From assembly GCF_019396345.1 (NCBI RefSeq), contig NZ_JAHKRM010000022.1, positions 124,001 through 188,000 on the forward strand: a stretch of 64,000 nt of DNA, given 5' to 3'. This stretch comes from Nonomuraea guangzhouensis. GTDB taxonomy: Bacteria > Actinomycetota > Actinomycetes > Streptosporangiales > Streptosporangiaceae. The translations under genes were made by a program, and so were the position numbers. Below, piece after piece: positions 16,691 to 24,663 of this stretch (position 1 is its first letter; each line of letters starts with the position of its first letter). The notes beneath the pieces are model-generated. The model made no database searches, was not told where the DNA came from, and saw nothing but the letters and a program-made list of their open reading frames with translations.

Positions 16691-16933
16691 ATGCCGAGCG
16701 ATCCTGACCATGTTCTCGACGCCATCGACGGCGTCGTCGACGAATGGGAGACGCTGAGTGCCGACGCGATGCGCTGGGCGCCGCCCGAGAGCAAGACCGA
16801 AGATCTGCTCCACGAGGTGACCGAGATCTTCGGTCCGCTGGCGAACGCGCTTACCCAGGCGTTCCGCCCGCTGGGCGACGCCGTGACCCGCGCGCTCGAC
16901 CACCTGATCGACGACGACGACGAGGAGAGCTGA
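16691..16933 (+). CDS. Small acidic hypothetical protein, 80 aa
   Basis: Short acidic protein with a strongly acidic tail (LIDDDDEES) and amphipathic helices (HVLDAIDGVVDEWETL, LANALTQAFRPLGDAVTRALDHL). A GGAGAAGG ribosome site 6-8 nt before the ATG and codon use like its neighbours support it as a real gene. No family recognised; there is no signal peptide or membrane segment. It lies 70 bp after the VOC gene. The ~100 bp after its stop contain a GGCGAGTTAGG-like tandem duplication (about 16997-17030). Confidence 0.6.
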   Translation: MPSDPDHVLDAIDGVVDEWETLSADAMRWAPPESKTEDLLHEVTEIFGPLANALTQAFRPLGDAVTRALDHLIDDDDEES

Positions 16934-17031
16934 CGATGACTCCCGCACCGGCCCGGCGGGCTTTACCCACCGCTCGGCTCCCTCGTCGGACGGGCCAGGC
17001 GAGTTAGGCGGGTCCGGCGAGTTAGGGCGGG

Positions 17032-17607
17032 TCAGGCGGCCGCGAGGCGCATGGGGCGCAGGGCTCCGGTGAGCTTGGCGAGCTCGGCCAGCATGGCGTC
17101 GGCGGCGCCGGTCATCACGTCGTTGGGCTTGACCGTGCCGTTCTCGACGAACTGCGGGTAGAACGCCAGGTTGACGGCCTCGACCACCGGGATCATCTTC
17201 AGCGAGCTGACCACCTGGCGCAGGCCGTTGACCGCGCGGGTGCCGCCGGACAGACCGCCATAGCTCACGAAGCCCGCCGCCTTGTGCTGCCACTCCTGGT
17301 GCAGGTAGTCGAGGGCGTTCTTGAGCACGGCGTTGAAGCTGTGGTTGTACTCGGGCGTCACGAAGACATAGGCGTCGCCGCGCTCCACGATGGCGCTCCA
17401 CTCCTTGGTGTGCGCGTGCTCGTACTGCTTGAGCCTGGGGTGGTTCGGCTCGTCCAGCAACGGCAGGCCGACCTCGGCCAGGTCGACCAGCTCGACGTCG
17501 AAGTCACCCCCGGCCACGGCCCGCTCGTAGAACCACTCACCGATCGCCCGGCCGGCGCGGCCTGGGCGGGTGCTGGCGATGATCACTTGCAGTACGGGCT
17601 TGGACAT
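17032..17607 (-). CDS. NADPH-dependent FMN reductase family protein
   Basis: Flavodoxin-like reductase of 191 aa. The phosphate-binding loop STRPGRAGRAIGEW (about residues 11-24) and the flavin-contact segment TPEYNHSFNAVLKNALDYL (about residues 82-100) are the family signature, followed by GFVSYGGLSGGTRAVN. Members reduce FMN, quinones, azo dyes or chromate with NAD(P)H. A strong AGGAG site precedes the ATG. It faces an HxlR regulator divergently, an arrangement seen for electrophile- or quinone-responsive reductases, and the 77-bp intergenic region carries inverted repeats that could be the shared operator. Confidence 0.9.
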   Translation of the reverse strand: MSKPVLQVIIASTRPGRAGRAIGEWFYERAVAGGDFDVELVDLAEVGLPLLDEPNHPRLKQYEHAHTKEWSAIVERGDAYVFVTPEYNHSFNAVLKNALDYLHQEWQHKAAGFVSYGGLSGGTRAVNGLRQVVSSLKMIPVVEAVNLAFYPQFVENGTVKPNDVMTGAADAMLAELAKLTGALRPMRLAAA

Positions 17608-17637
17608 GTCCTGCTCCTCGGTCTCGAAGGTCTAGCA

Positions 17638-17680
17638 ACTCAACATTATTGAGTAACTACACATTCCTTAGCAAGTTGAG
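17638..17680. promoter_or_regulatory. Candidate HxlR operator
   Basis: The AT-rich intergenic region holds an inverted repeat ACTCA-7-TGAGT (17638-17642 and 17650-17654), and CTCAAC (17639-17644) is matched by GTTGAG at 17675-17680. HxlR dimers bind such spaced half-sites. Its location between the two divergent genes suggests joint control; no binding evidence exists. Confidence 0.45.
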
Positions 17681-17684
17681 CGGT

Positions 17685-18035
17685 ATGATCTGCCGTGTGA
17701 GCCTCCACTCGGTATGCACCCGGTTTCACATCGCCCTGGAGCTGATCGGGGCGCGGTGGTCGGGCGCCCTGCTGCACATGATCTTCAAAGGCAAGCACCG
17801 CTACGCCGAGCTCAAAGCGGCCATCCCCGGACTGAACGACACGATGCTCGCCCGGCGCCTGCGGGAGCTGGAGGCGGCCGGGCTCATCGAGCGGCGGGTG
17901 CTCGACACGTCGCCGGTCAGGGTCGAATACCACCTGACGGAGATGGGCGAGGAGCTGCGCCCCGTCCTGGACGAGCTGGTCGTCTGGGCGCACAAGTGGA
18001 TCCCGCTCCCGGAGGACAAGGCCGAGGCCTCCTGA
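17685..18035 (+). CDS. HxlR-family transcriptional regulator
   Basis: Winged-helix regulator of 116 aa. The typical HxlR opening is present: CRVSLHSVCTRFHIALELIGARWSG, with Cys residues at positions 3 and 10 that could sense electrophiles, then LHMIFKGKHRYAELKAAIPGLNDTMLARRLRELEAAGLIERRV and a C-terminal dimerisation helix. The ATG at 17685 was preferred to the in-frame ATG 36 nt upstream because the latter lies inside the inverted-repeat operator. It probably controls the divergent FMN reductase and itself. It ends 7 bp from the convergent gene at 18043. Confidence 0.88.
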   Translation: MICRVSLHSVCTRFHIALELIGARWSGALLHMIFKGKHRYAELKAAIPGLNDTMLARRLRELEAAGLIERRVLDTSPVRVEYHLTEMGEELRPVLDELVVWAHKWIPLPEDKAEAS

Positions 18036-18042
18036 GCCTTCG

Positions 18043-19149
18043 TCAGGCGGCGCCCAGATGCTCGGCGACGGCCCCGGTGACCGGAATGACCGTGGGCAGC
18101 GGCCGGGCGGTGAAATGCGCGGGCTTGTGGGTGCGGAGCAGCAGTTCGCCGCTGCGTTCCCACTGGAAGCCGCGCTTGTTCAGCAGCCCGGCGAAGACCG
18201 CTCCGGCCTTCTCGGGATCGCGTTCGGCCAGCCGCCGGATCGGCACCGGCGAAACGTCGTCGCCCCGGAGATAGGCGCTGACCAGCTCGCGATAGGACCG
18301 CTTGGCGATCAGGCCGGGGTCCAGGAAGACCTCCTCCAGCATGCCGAAGTCGGCGTAGCAGCCGAGCCCGGCCACCTCGTCGAAGATCAGCGCCACCGTC
18401 TCGGCCCCGGTCATCTGCTCGGGCAGGTCCTGCCCGGCCGGTGGGGCGCCGCCCAGCCGGCCCGACTGGTAGGCCAGGTAGCCGCGCATGCGGTCGGCCA
18501 GCTCGGCGCCCCGCAGCACGACCAGGTCGCTCCCGAAGTGGCCGATGAAGCACTGGCGCTGCTCGCGCTGCAGCTCCCTGGCCTGGGTCAGCAGCACCGG
18601 GTTGCGGAACACCCAGCCGGGATGCTCCAGCGCGATGTGCGCGGCCGTCGACAGGAGCGTCTCGCGCGCGGCGGCCAGGTGCACCGCCGGGGTGCCGCTG
18701 ATCAGCCAGTCGAGCCCGAGCGGCACCAGCCTGCCCACGACGTACATGCCGGGCCGCAGCTCTCCGAACGCCGCCTCGCCCAGATTGGAGAAGGCCCGGT
18801 AGGCCAGTTCGTCCACGAGGTTGAACAGCAGCACGGTCGCCCCGTCGACCACCCGCACCTCGTACACACCCTCGACCACGTCCTTCCATCTCGACAGCAG
18901 CTCGACGTCGGACCTTGACAGGTCGGGCCGCTCGCGCAGGAACCGGTCGATGACCGTGTCACCGCCGGTCAGCGGGTGCTGGTGGGCGAAGTAGTCGATC
19001 GGCAGGAAGGCCGCGGCCTCGTCGGCGGGCGGGCCGTCGGCGTAGAACCGGTCGAGCACCGCGCCCAGCTCGCGCCCGAACCGGCCGGAGGTGGCAAAGT
19101 GGATCAGCTCGGCCTTGAGCTCAACGGCGCGCGCAAGCATGGTCATCAT
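18043..19149 (-). CDS. Conserved-looking hypothetical protein, 368 aa
   Basis: Soluble protein of about 368 aa with no signal or membrane segment and no family I recognise. It reads like a genuine alpha/beta protein: an N-terminal helical region (residues 5-120) leads to ELLSRWKDVVEGVYEVRVVDGATVLLFNLVDELAYRAF. A central segment ARELQREQRQCFIGHFGSDLVVLRG follows, and the C-terminal part contains EKAGAVFAGLLNKRGFQWE. The start is one of three near-adjacent ATGs after AAGGAG (spacing 2, 5 or 11 nt); the second (19146) has the best spacing. The frame stays open far upstream, but that part is antisense to the CoA-transferase gene and reads as low-complexity shadow. It is divergent from the CaiB gene with 96 bp between. 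Confidence 0.7.
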   Translation of the reverse strand: MMTMLARAVELKAELIHFATSGRFGRELGAVLDRFYADGPPADEAAAFLPIDYFAHQHPLTGGDTVIDRFLRERPDLSRSDVELLSRWKDVVEGVYEVRVVDGATVLLFNLVDELAYRAFSNLGEAAFGELRPGMYVVGRLVPLGLDWLISGTPAVHLAAARETLLSTAAHIALEHPGWVFRNPVLLTQARELQREQRQCFIGHFGSDLVVLRGAELADRMRGYLAYQSGRLGGAPPAGQDLPEQMTGAETVALIFDEVAGLGCYADFGMLEEVFLDPGLIAKRSYRELVSAYLRGDDVSPVPIRRLAERDPEKAGAVFAGLLNKRGFQWERSGELLLRTHKPAHFTARPLPTVIPVTGAVAEHLGAA

Positions 19150-19245
19150 CACTCCTTGTGTCCGAACAGACACTAACCGTCCCTGCCATGGTCGAGACGG
19201 CTCTTCCGCGACTTGGGGCCACCACCTGCCACTAACCTGCCTTCT

Positions 19246-20436
19246 GTGAACGATGCGGCGCCCCTGGCGGGTCTGCGGGTCATCGAGCTGTCGAGCTACA
19301 TCGCCTCGCCGCTCGGCGGGATGACCCTGGCCCAGCTCGGTGCCGACGTGATCCGGGTCGATCAGCTCGGCGGCGGCCCCGACCTGGGCCGCTGGCCGCT
19401 GGCCCCGTCCGGCCGCAGCCTCTACTGGGCCGGCCTGAACAAGGGCAAGCGATCCGTCACCGCCGACCTCCGCTCCCCCGCCGGCCGCGAACTCGTCGCC
19501 GCGTTGATCACGACCGCCGGCATCGTGCTCACCAACGCCGCGCCGCGCCCCGGCCTGACCTACGACGACCTGCGCGAGCGGCGACCCGACCTCGTGTACG
19601 CCCGGCTGCTCGGCCACCGCGACGGCCGCACCGCCGTGGACTACACGGTCAACGCCTCCCTGGGCTTCCCCGCCATCACCGGCCCTGAGGACCACGACGG
19701 GCCGGTCAACCACGCGCTGCCGGCGTGGGACGTCGCCTGCGGGCTCTACCTCGCCGTCGGGCTGCTCGCCGCCGAACGGCACCGCCTGGTCACCGGCCAC
19801 GGGCAGCGGCTGGAGGTGGCGCTGCACGACGTGGCGCTGGCCACCGCGGGCAACCTCGGCTACCTGGCCGAGGCCCAGCTCTGCGCCACCCCTCGCCCGC
19901 GACTGGGCAACCACGTCTTCGGCGACTTCGGCCGCGACTTCGCCACCGCCGACGGGCGGCGGGTCATGGTGCTGGTCCTCACCACGAGACACTGGCGCGA
20001 CCTGGTGGCGGCGAGCGGCCTGGCGGAGGTGATGGCCGCGCTGGAACGCGCCCTGGGCGCCGACTTCCTGCGCGAAGCCGACCGGTACACCTACCGGGAG
20101 ACGCTGGGCGGCGTGCTGTCGCCATGGTTCGCCGGGCGTACCGTCGCCTCGCTCGACGGGGCTCTGGGGTCCGTGCTGTGGGCCGAATACCGGGACTTCG
20201 GCGAGCTGGTCCAGGACGGCACGCTGCGCGACAGCCCGCTGATGGGCGAGCTCGCCCAGCCCGGCATCGGGCCGCACCTCGCGCCCGGACCGCCCCTGGT
20301 CTTCGGCGGGCATCAGCTCCCGCCGCGTCCCGCGCCCGAGTTGGGGCAGCATACGGACGAGGTGCTCGGCGAACTGCTGTCGATGTCCACGACCGAGGTG
20401 GCCCGGCTGCGCGCTCAAGGGGTGGTGGGGGAATGA
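19246..20436 (+). CDS. CaiB/BaiF (family III) CoA-transferase
   Basis: Family III CoA-transferase of about 396 aa, close to the usual length. Signature parts are visible: LAGLRVIELSSYIASPLGGMTLAQLGADVIRVD at the N-terminus, GLNKGKRSVTADLRSPAGRELV, and the active-site aspartate region PAWDVACGLYLAVGLLAAE near residue 165. These enzymes move CoA between carboxylic acids through an aspartyl-CoA intermediate. The stop overlaps the start of a MaoC-like hydratase (ATGA), so the two enzymes are made together and probably act on the same acyl-CoA. A GTG at 19246 fits the protein start; no good ribosome site is seen, and an in-frame upstream ATG at 19213 is possible. Confidence 0.88.
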   Translation: MNDAAPLAGLRVIELSSYIASPLGGMTLAQLGADVIRVDQLGGGPDLGRWPLAPSGRSLYWAGLNKGKRSVTADLRSPAGRELVAALITTAGIVLTNAAPRPGLTYDDLRERRPDLVYARLLGHRDGRTAVDYTVNASLGFPAITGPEDHDGPVNHALPAWDVACGLYLAVGLLAAERHRLVTGHGQRLEVALHDVALATAGNLGYLAEAQLCATPRPRLGNHVFGDFGRDFATADGRRVMVLVLTTRHWRDLVAASGLAEVMAALERALGADFLREADRYTYRETLGGVLSPWFAGRTVASLDGALGSVLWAEYRDFGELVQDGTLRDSPLMGELAQPGIGPHLAPGPPLVFGGHQLPPRPAPELGQHTDEVLGELLSMSTTEVARLRAQGVVGE

Positions 20437-21281
20437 CGCTCTCGGATTACCTACGCGACTGGCGGCCTGGCATCGTGACCAGCGAAGACGTCATCTCGCC
20501 CGGCCCGGCGGCGGCTCTGGCCGCGGTGCTCGACGCGCCGCCTTCCGGTGAGCCGCTGCCGTTGCCGTGGCAGTGGCTGTACTTCCTGGAGTGGCCCGCG
20601 CAGGCTCGGCTGGGCATCGACGGGCATCCGGCCGAGGGGCACTTCCTGCCGCCGATTCCGCATCGGCGGCGGATGTTCGCGGGTGGGCGGATGCGGGCGC
20701 GGCGGGGGCTGGAGATGGGGCGGCCCGCCGTACGGACCGCTGAGCTGACGGCCGTCACGCCGAAGGAGGGGCGGTCGGGGGAGATGTTGTTCGTGACGGT
20801 GCGCTACGAGTACCGGCAGGGTGGGGAGCTGCGACTGGTCGACGAACAGGACCTGGTCTACCGCTCAGACCCTCCATCGCAGGGGGCCGCCGCTGCCGCT
20901 GCCGCCCCGTCGTCGTCGGCGGCGGTCGCCGGTGCTGATGACAATGCCGGGTGGCGGCTTTCGGTGACCGCCACTCCGCCGCTGCTGTTCCGCTTCAGCG
21001 CGCTCACCGCCAACGCCCACCGCATCCACTACGACCTGCCCTACTGCACGGACGTCGAGCACTACCCCGGCCTTGTCGTACACGGCCCGCTGCTCGCCGT
21101 CCTCATGGCCGAGCTGCCCCGCCGGTACGCCCCGGGCCGCCGAGTCACCGGTCTGACGTACCGCCTGCGCCGCCCCGTCTTCGCGGGCGAGCCGATCGTC
21201 ATCACCGGCTCGCCGGAGTCGGGACAACTGACCGTCCAGGACGCGGACGGCCGGCTGAGAGCCGAGGCACACTTCACCTGA
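20433..21281 (+). CDS. MaoC-like / FAS1-type acyl-CoA hydratase (mesaconyl-C4-CoA hydratase-like)
   Basis: Protein of 282 aa with two hot-dog-fold halves. The N-terminal half has WQWLYFLEWPAQARLGIDGHPAEGHFLPPIPHRRRMFAGGR, as in the FAS1-like dehydratase/HTD2 group. The C-terminal half has the hydratase signature FRFSALTANAHRIHYD followed by HYPGLVVHGPLLA, with the catalytic Asp-His type residues at DLPYCTD-adjacent positions. An Ala/Ser linker (QGAAAAAAAPSSSAA) joins them. Mesaconyl-C4-CoA hydratases and relatives pair with CaiB CoA-transferases, exactly as here, although the substrate is not shown by sequence. Start coupled to the CaiB stop. It ends 4 bp from the convergent SDR stop. Confidence 0.8.
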   Translation: MTLSDYLRDWRPGIVTSEDVISPGPAAALAAVLDAPPSGEPLPLPWQWLYFLEWPAQARLGIDGHPAEGHFLPPIPHRRRMFAGGRMRARRGLEMGRPAVRTAELTAVTPKEGRSGEMLFVTVRYEYRQGGELRLVDEQDLVYRSDPPSQGAAAAAAAPSSSAAVAGADDNAGWRLSVTATPPLLFRFSALTANAHRIHYDLPYCTDVEHYPGLVVHGPLLAVLMAELPRRYAPGRRVTGLTYRLRRPVFAGEPIVITGSPESGQLTVQDADGRLRAEAHFT

Positions 21282-21285
21282 CCCT

Positions 21286-22077
21286 TCACACCGTTTTGAG
21301 CCACCCGCCATCGACGAAGTACGTGCTGCCCACCGAATAACCGGCCCGGTCCGAGCACAGGAAGACGACGAAGTCCGCGACCTCCTCCGGAGTGGCGAAC
21401 CGCTTGATCGGCGCGTGCTCCCGCGCGACCTCGTCGAGGTGCCCCTGCCAGTCGCCGCCGCTGTCGGCGGTCAGCTGCTTGGCGGTCTTCACCCAGTCGG
21501 GAGTGAGGACGAGGCCGGGGTTGACGCAGTTCACCCGGATGTTGTGGTCGATGACCTCCGTCGAGAGCGTCTTGGAGAACATCATCAACGCGGCCTTGGT
21601 CACGTTGTAGATCGGCTCGTACCAGAGCGGCTGTACGGCGCAGATCGACGCGTTGTGCAGGATGACCCCGCCACCGCGCCGCCGCATGCCGGGCACGAGC
21701 CCGCGGGCCAGCCGGACCGCCGCCATGACGTGCAGGTCCCAGTACGCCTGCCACTTCTCGTCCGGGGCCTCGAGAATGGTCTCGTTGGACCCGGCTCCGG
21801 CGTTGTTGATCAGGATGTCCGCGCCCCCGAAGCCCTCCTCAGCCGCCACGATCAGCGCCGTGGTGCCTTCCGCCGTCGCCACGTCGCACGCGACGGGCAG
21901 CACCCGTACACCGTGGGCTTCGACGATGCCGCGTGCCTCCTCCTCCAGCCGGTCGGCGGCACGGGCCGCGAGCACGAGATGCGCGCCCTCGGCGGCGAGC
22001 CCCCGCGCCACGGCCAGGCCGATCCCGGAGCTGCCACCGGTGATGACGGCGACCTTGTCCCTCAACCCGAGTTCCAC
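21286..22077 (-). CDS. SDR-family oxidoreductase
   Basis: Classical SDR of 263 aa. Visible: cofactor loop TGGSSGIGLAVARGLA (residues 14-29), Arg after strand two (LAARAADRLEEE), ACDVA, NNAGAG, a catalytic Ser in NASICA, YNVTK as the Tyr/Lys pair, and the C-terminal PEEVADFVVFLCSDRAGYSVGSTYFVDGGW typical of 3-oxoacyl-reductase-like members. The GTG start has AGGAGG with 5-nt spacing. It is transcribed toward the CaiB/hydratase pair, not with it, but the three together could serve one acyl-CoA or hydroxy-acid pathway; that link is inference. Confidence 0.9.
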   Translation of the reverse strand: MELGLRDKVAVITGGSSGIGLAVARGLAAEGAHLVLAARAADRLEEEARGIVEAHGVRVLPVACDVATAEGTTALIVAAEEGFGGADILINNAGAGSNETILEAPDEKWQAYWDLHVMAAVRLARGLVPGMRRRGGGVILHNASICAVQPLWYEPIYNVTKAALMMFSKTLSTEVIDHNIRVNCVNPGLVLTPDWVKTAKQLTADSGGDWQGHLDEVAREHAPIKRFATPEEVADFVVFLCSDRAGYSVGSTYFVDGGWLKTV

Positions 22078-22153
22078 GAATCCTCCTCACATGCCCCCTC
22101 CATCATCGGGCACCATGGATCTTTCTCCCGGTGCGACACAGGAGGGGTTCGGC

Positions 22154-22609
22154 ATGACGCCACAAACACGGCGGGTCGCCGCGTACGGGGTGTGCATACG
22201 GAACGGTCAGGTCCTGCTGGCGCGGTGGATCTCCGCTGATGGCGCGGAGTGGGGATGGACCATGCCCGGCGGCGGATTGGAGCACGGCGAGGACCCTCTT
22301 GACGCGATGGTGCGGGAGGTACGGGAGGAGACCGGCTACGAGGTGGTCGCCGAGCGGCTCCTGGGGATCGATTCGCGGCGGCGTTCACTGACCGGGCCCG
22401 AGGGCCGCATCGACTTCCAATCGCTGCGGATCGTGTACGCGGCGCGGATCGTCAGCGGTGAGCTGCGCCACGAGGTCGGCGGGACGACGGACCAGGCCGC
22501 CTGGTTCGACCTGGACGCGGTAGCCGGCCTGCCCCGGGTCGACCTGATCGACGCCGCCCTGGAACTCCACCGCGACACGCCCCCGACGGGACGCATCGCC
22601 CAGACATAG
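22154..22609 (+). CDS. Nudix hydrolase
   Basis: Nudix protein of 151 aa. The Nudix box is complete: GGGLEHGEDPLDAMVREVREETGYEV (split here as GGGLEHGE, then REVREETGYE), giving the metal-binding Glu residues. Beta-strands before it (VAAYGVCIRNGQVLLARW) and after it fit the fold. Substrate (nucleoside diphosphate derivative, damaged nucleotide or other) is not predictable. The ATG at 22154 has GGAGGGG 6 nt upstream; a farther ATG at 22115 lacks a site. It is divergent from the SDR and ends 6 bp from the convergent TPR-protein gene. Confidence 0.88.
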   Translation: MTPQTRRVAAYGVCIRNGQVLLARWISADGAEWGWTMPGGGLEHGEDPLDAMVREVREETGYEVVAERLLGIDSRRRSLTGPEGRIDFQSLRIVYAARIVSGELRHEVGGTTDQAAWFDLDAVAGLPRVDLIDAALELHRDTPPTGRIAQT

Positions 22610-22615
22610 GCGGCT

Positions 22616-23743
22616 TCAGCGGCCGTTCCGGTGCTCCCACTTGTGCGTCTCCGGATTCCACCGGAGCGCGCCGCGCGGGCCGCTGAGATCGACGTCGCGC
22701 AGCGCGGCCAGCGCCTCGTCCGTCGCGTCGGTACGCATGTGCAGGCGCAGGTGGGATTGGGGATCGCTGACCACGATCAACGTACTCTCGGCGGGTTCGC
22801 GCCCCCTGCCGAGCCGGCGCGCGAGCTTGCGCAGCTTGCCGCGGACCCCGTCGTAGGTGTCCTCGGCCATGCGGCCGATCAGCGCCTCCACGAACGGGAC
22901 CAGCGCGGACGCCGTCACGACAGTGGTGACGACCGTCACCCACTCCCCCGCTTCGGGGACAACCGGTCTGGCCCGCCGGATCCTGTCCCGCAGCGCGGCC
23001 GCCTCGCCGGAATCGCCGTGGCGTTCGAGGAACGCCGCGAGCCGCTCGCTGTCCCCGTTCCCCTCCAGCACCGACCGGGCTTCGGCCACGCGGCCCCGCC
23101 GCTCAAGGAAGTCGGCCAGTGCCCGGTCGGATCCGGCCTCACGGTAGAGCCGCTCCGCGCCCGCCAGGTCGCCCTCGCGCTCCTGCCGCTCGGCGTAGTG
23201 CACCGCCGCCAATGCGGAGCCGAGATCGTACGCGTCCCGCATCCAGCGATCGGCCACCTCCTGCGGCCCCTCCTCCTCCGCCAGCGATTCGGCGAGCTGG
23301 TAGACCTCACCGCCCGGGTCATCGGACAGCAGACAGAGCTCCAACGCTTCGTCGTCGGCGCCGCGCATCGCCAGCAGGAGGACGAGCCTCGGACTCAGCG
23401 ACCAGTCGAACCCGTCTTCGGTGGCGCGGCGCAGCCAGATCTCCGCCTCGGGCCGCCGCCGCTGCTCGTCGTAGAGGCGCGCGAGCAGCGAAACCGCCGT
23501 ACGGTCCCCCGCCTCGGCGGCACGCAGGTAGAGCTGCTCCTGTTCGGCCGGATCCTGGCGGCCACGCCACGCGCCGAGCCTGCGCATGGCCTCGGTGGAA
23601 CCCGCCGCCACCGCCCGCCGCACCCACGCGTCACCCTCCTCGGCCCGCGGCCCGTGCCGCAAGGCGAGCCACAGACCGATCATCGCCCCCGGGTCGCCGG
23701 CTTCGGCTCGTGCGTGCAACGTCTCTTCGTCGGCTGACTCCAT
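22616..23743 (-). CDS. TPR/Sel1-like repeat protein with C-terminal membrane-proximal domain
   Basis: Protein of 375 aa. Residues about 5-250 are helical repeats with Sel1/TPR-like spacing (ARAEAGDPGAMIGLWLALRHG, LRAAEAGDRTAVSLLARLYDE, ERLYREAGSDRALADFLERRG). A hydrophobic segment (WVTVVTTVVTASALVPFVEALIG, about residues 270-292) may enter the membrane. The last ~85 residues form a small basic then alpha/beta domain (STLIVVSDPQ, TDEALAALRDVDLSGP, WNPETHKWEHR) that I do not recognise. Repeat-plus-effector layouts of this kind occur in signalling and conflict proteins, but no catalytic motif is visible. The ATG at 23743 lacks a strong ribosome site; the frame extends 25 codons upstream. Confidence 0.7.
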   Translation of the reverse strand: MESADEETLHARAEAGDPGAMIGLWLALRHGPRAEEGDAWVRRAVAAGSTEAMRRLGAWRGRQDPAEQEQLYLRAAEAGDRTAVSLLARLYDEQRRRPEAEIWLRRATEDGFDWSLSPRLVLLLAMRGADDEALELCLLSDDPGGEVYQLAESLAEEEGPQEVADRWMRDAYDLGSALAAVHYAERQEREGDLAGAERLYREAGSDRALADFLERRGRVAEARSVLEGNGDSERLAAFLERHGDSGEAAALRDRIRRARPVVPEAGEWVTVVTTVVTASALVPFVEALIGRMAEDTYDGVRGKLRKLARRLGRGREPAESTLIVVSDPQSHLRLHMRTDATDEALAALRDVDLSGPRGALRWNPETHKWEHRNGR

Positions 23744-23768
23744 AGATCCATCATGGTCGTCCGAACGC

Positions 23769-23774
23769 TTGACA
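23769..23774 (+). promoter_or_regulatory. Candidate -35 box for the 23806 gene
   Basis: A perfect TTGACA lies 32 nt before the ATG of the membrane-protein gene. No good -10 hexamer is seen at 16-18 nt, so it is only suggestive. Confidence 0.25.
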
Positions 23775-23805
23775 GTCGCCACGGTCCAGCCGAAAGAATC
23801 ATGAG

Positions 23806-24660
23806 ATGCGGCGGACATTATGCAAGGCCGCCCTGGTCGGGGCCACGATCGGCGTGTCGGTTAATCTCGTCGGGGACTATTGGCCGCACGAGCCAGCCGA
23901 TGACTTCGCCGGTTTCGTGGCGATGGCGCTTTCCCCTTTCCCGCTCGGACTACTGCTCGGCTGGGCGACCAAACTGCCGTACTGGCCCCTCGTGGGAGTG
24001 CTCGCGCCGTTCACCATGTACGGCCTCACCATGATCGAGCTCCCATTCAGCTGGGGGATACCCGAGGGGAACCTGTTTCGCCTGCTCACCTTCGCCGTCC
24101 CTGCCATGATCGGGTTTCTCCTCACGGCATGGCTGTGCGCCCTGGAAAGTTGGGCGGTGGGTGCCGCCATAGCCGGCACGCTCGTTCTCGCCTGCTGGGC
24201 CGCGCCACTAGTGGCCGGGGCGATAAGCGCATCGGAACGGACGAGAGACTTCAAGAACTCTGGGGTGCCGCTGGTCGCGCCCGTCATCCCGAACTATCGG
24301 CTCGCTTCCGTGGATGAGTGGAGCCTGCCCGAGATGGTCAGCCTCACTTACTATCCGACGGCCGCGGACAACGACGGCCCGGCGATCGCGGCCTATATCC
24401 GGCGGGCCACGGACGCCACCCCGAAGGCCGCATGCGCGAATCCGATTCCGAACTCTGGCTGGAAGACGGTCACGCCATGTAAGGAGATATCACCCGGCGT
24501 CTGGAGGACGCGCCTGGAGAACGAGTCCACCCTCCTGTTCGCCAGGCATGGCGACGCCTTGGTGCAGGTGGCCGCCAATGACACACCCGAGTCGGCCTTG
24601 CTCGCCATACTGCCGACGTTCCGCCCCATCACCGCGGAGGAACTGGCCGCACTCGGGTAA
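23806..24660 (+). CDS. Membrane protein with extracellular domain, unknown
   Basis: Protein of 284 aa. The first ~145 residues contain four or five hydrophobic segments (about 9-24, 37-54, 60-78, 92-112, 116-141). The rest is a soluble domain of about 140 aa, probably outside the cell. It includes VDEWSLPEMVSLTYYPTAADND and a cysteine pair (AACANPIPNSGWKTVTPCKE) that could form a disulphide. No family recognised. It is divergent from the TPR/Sel1 gene (62 bp between starts) and ends 3 bp from the convergent P450 stop. Confidence 0.65.
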   Translation: MRRTLCKAALVGATIGVSVNLVGDYWPHEPADDFAGFVAMALSPFPLGLLLGWATKLPYWPLVGVLAPFTMYGLTMIELPFSWGIPEGNLFRLLTFAVPAMIGFLLTAWLCALESWAVGAAIAGTLVLACWAAPLVAGAISASERTRDFKNSGVPLVAPVIPNYRLASVDEWSLPEMVSLTYYPTAADNDGPAIAAYIRRATDATPKAACANPIPNSGWKTVTPCKEISPGVWRTRLENESTLLFARHGDALVQVAANDTPESALLAILPTFRPITAEELAALG

Positions 24661-24663
24661 GGC

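Noticed and set aside
19150-20418. 5' extension of the 18043 minus-strand frame
   Set aside because: Covers the CaiB gene in antisense and lacks family features; the real start follows AAGGAG near 19149.
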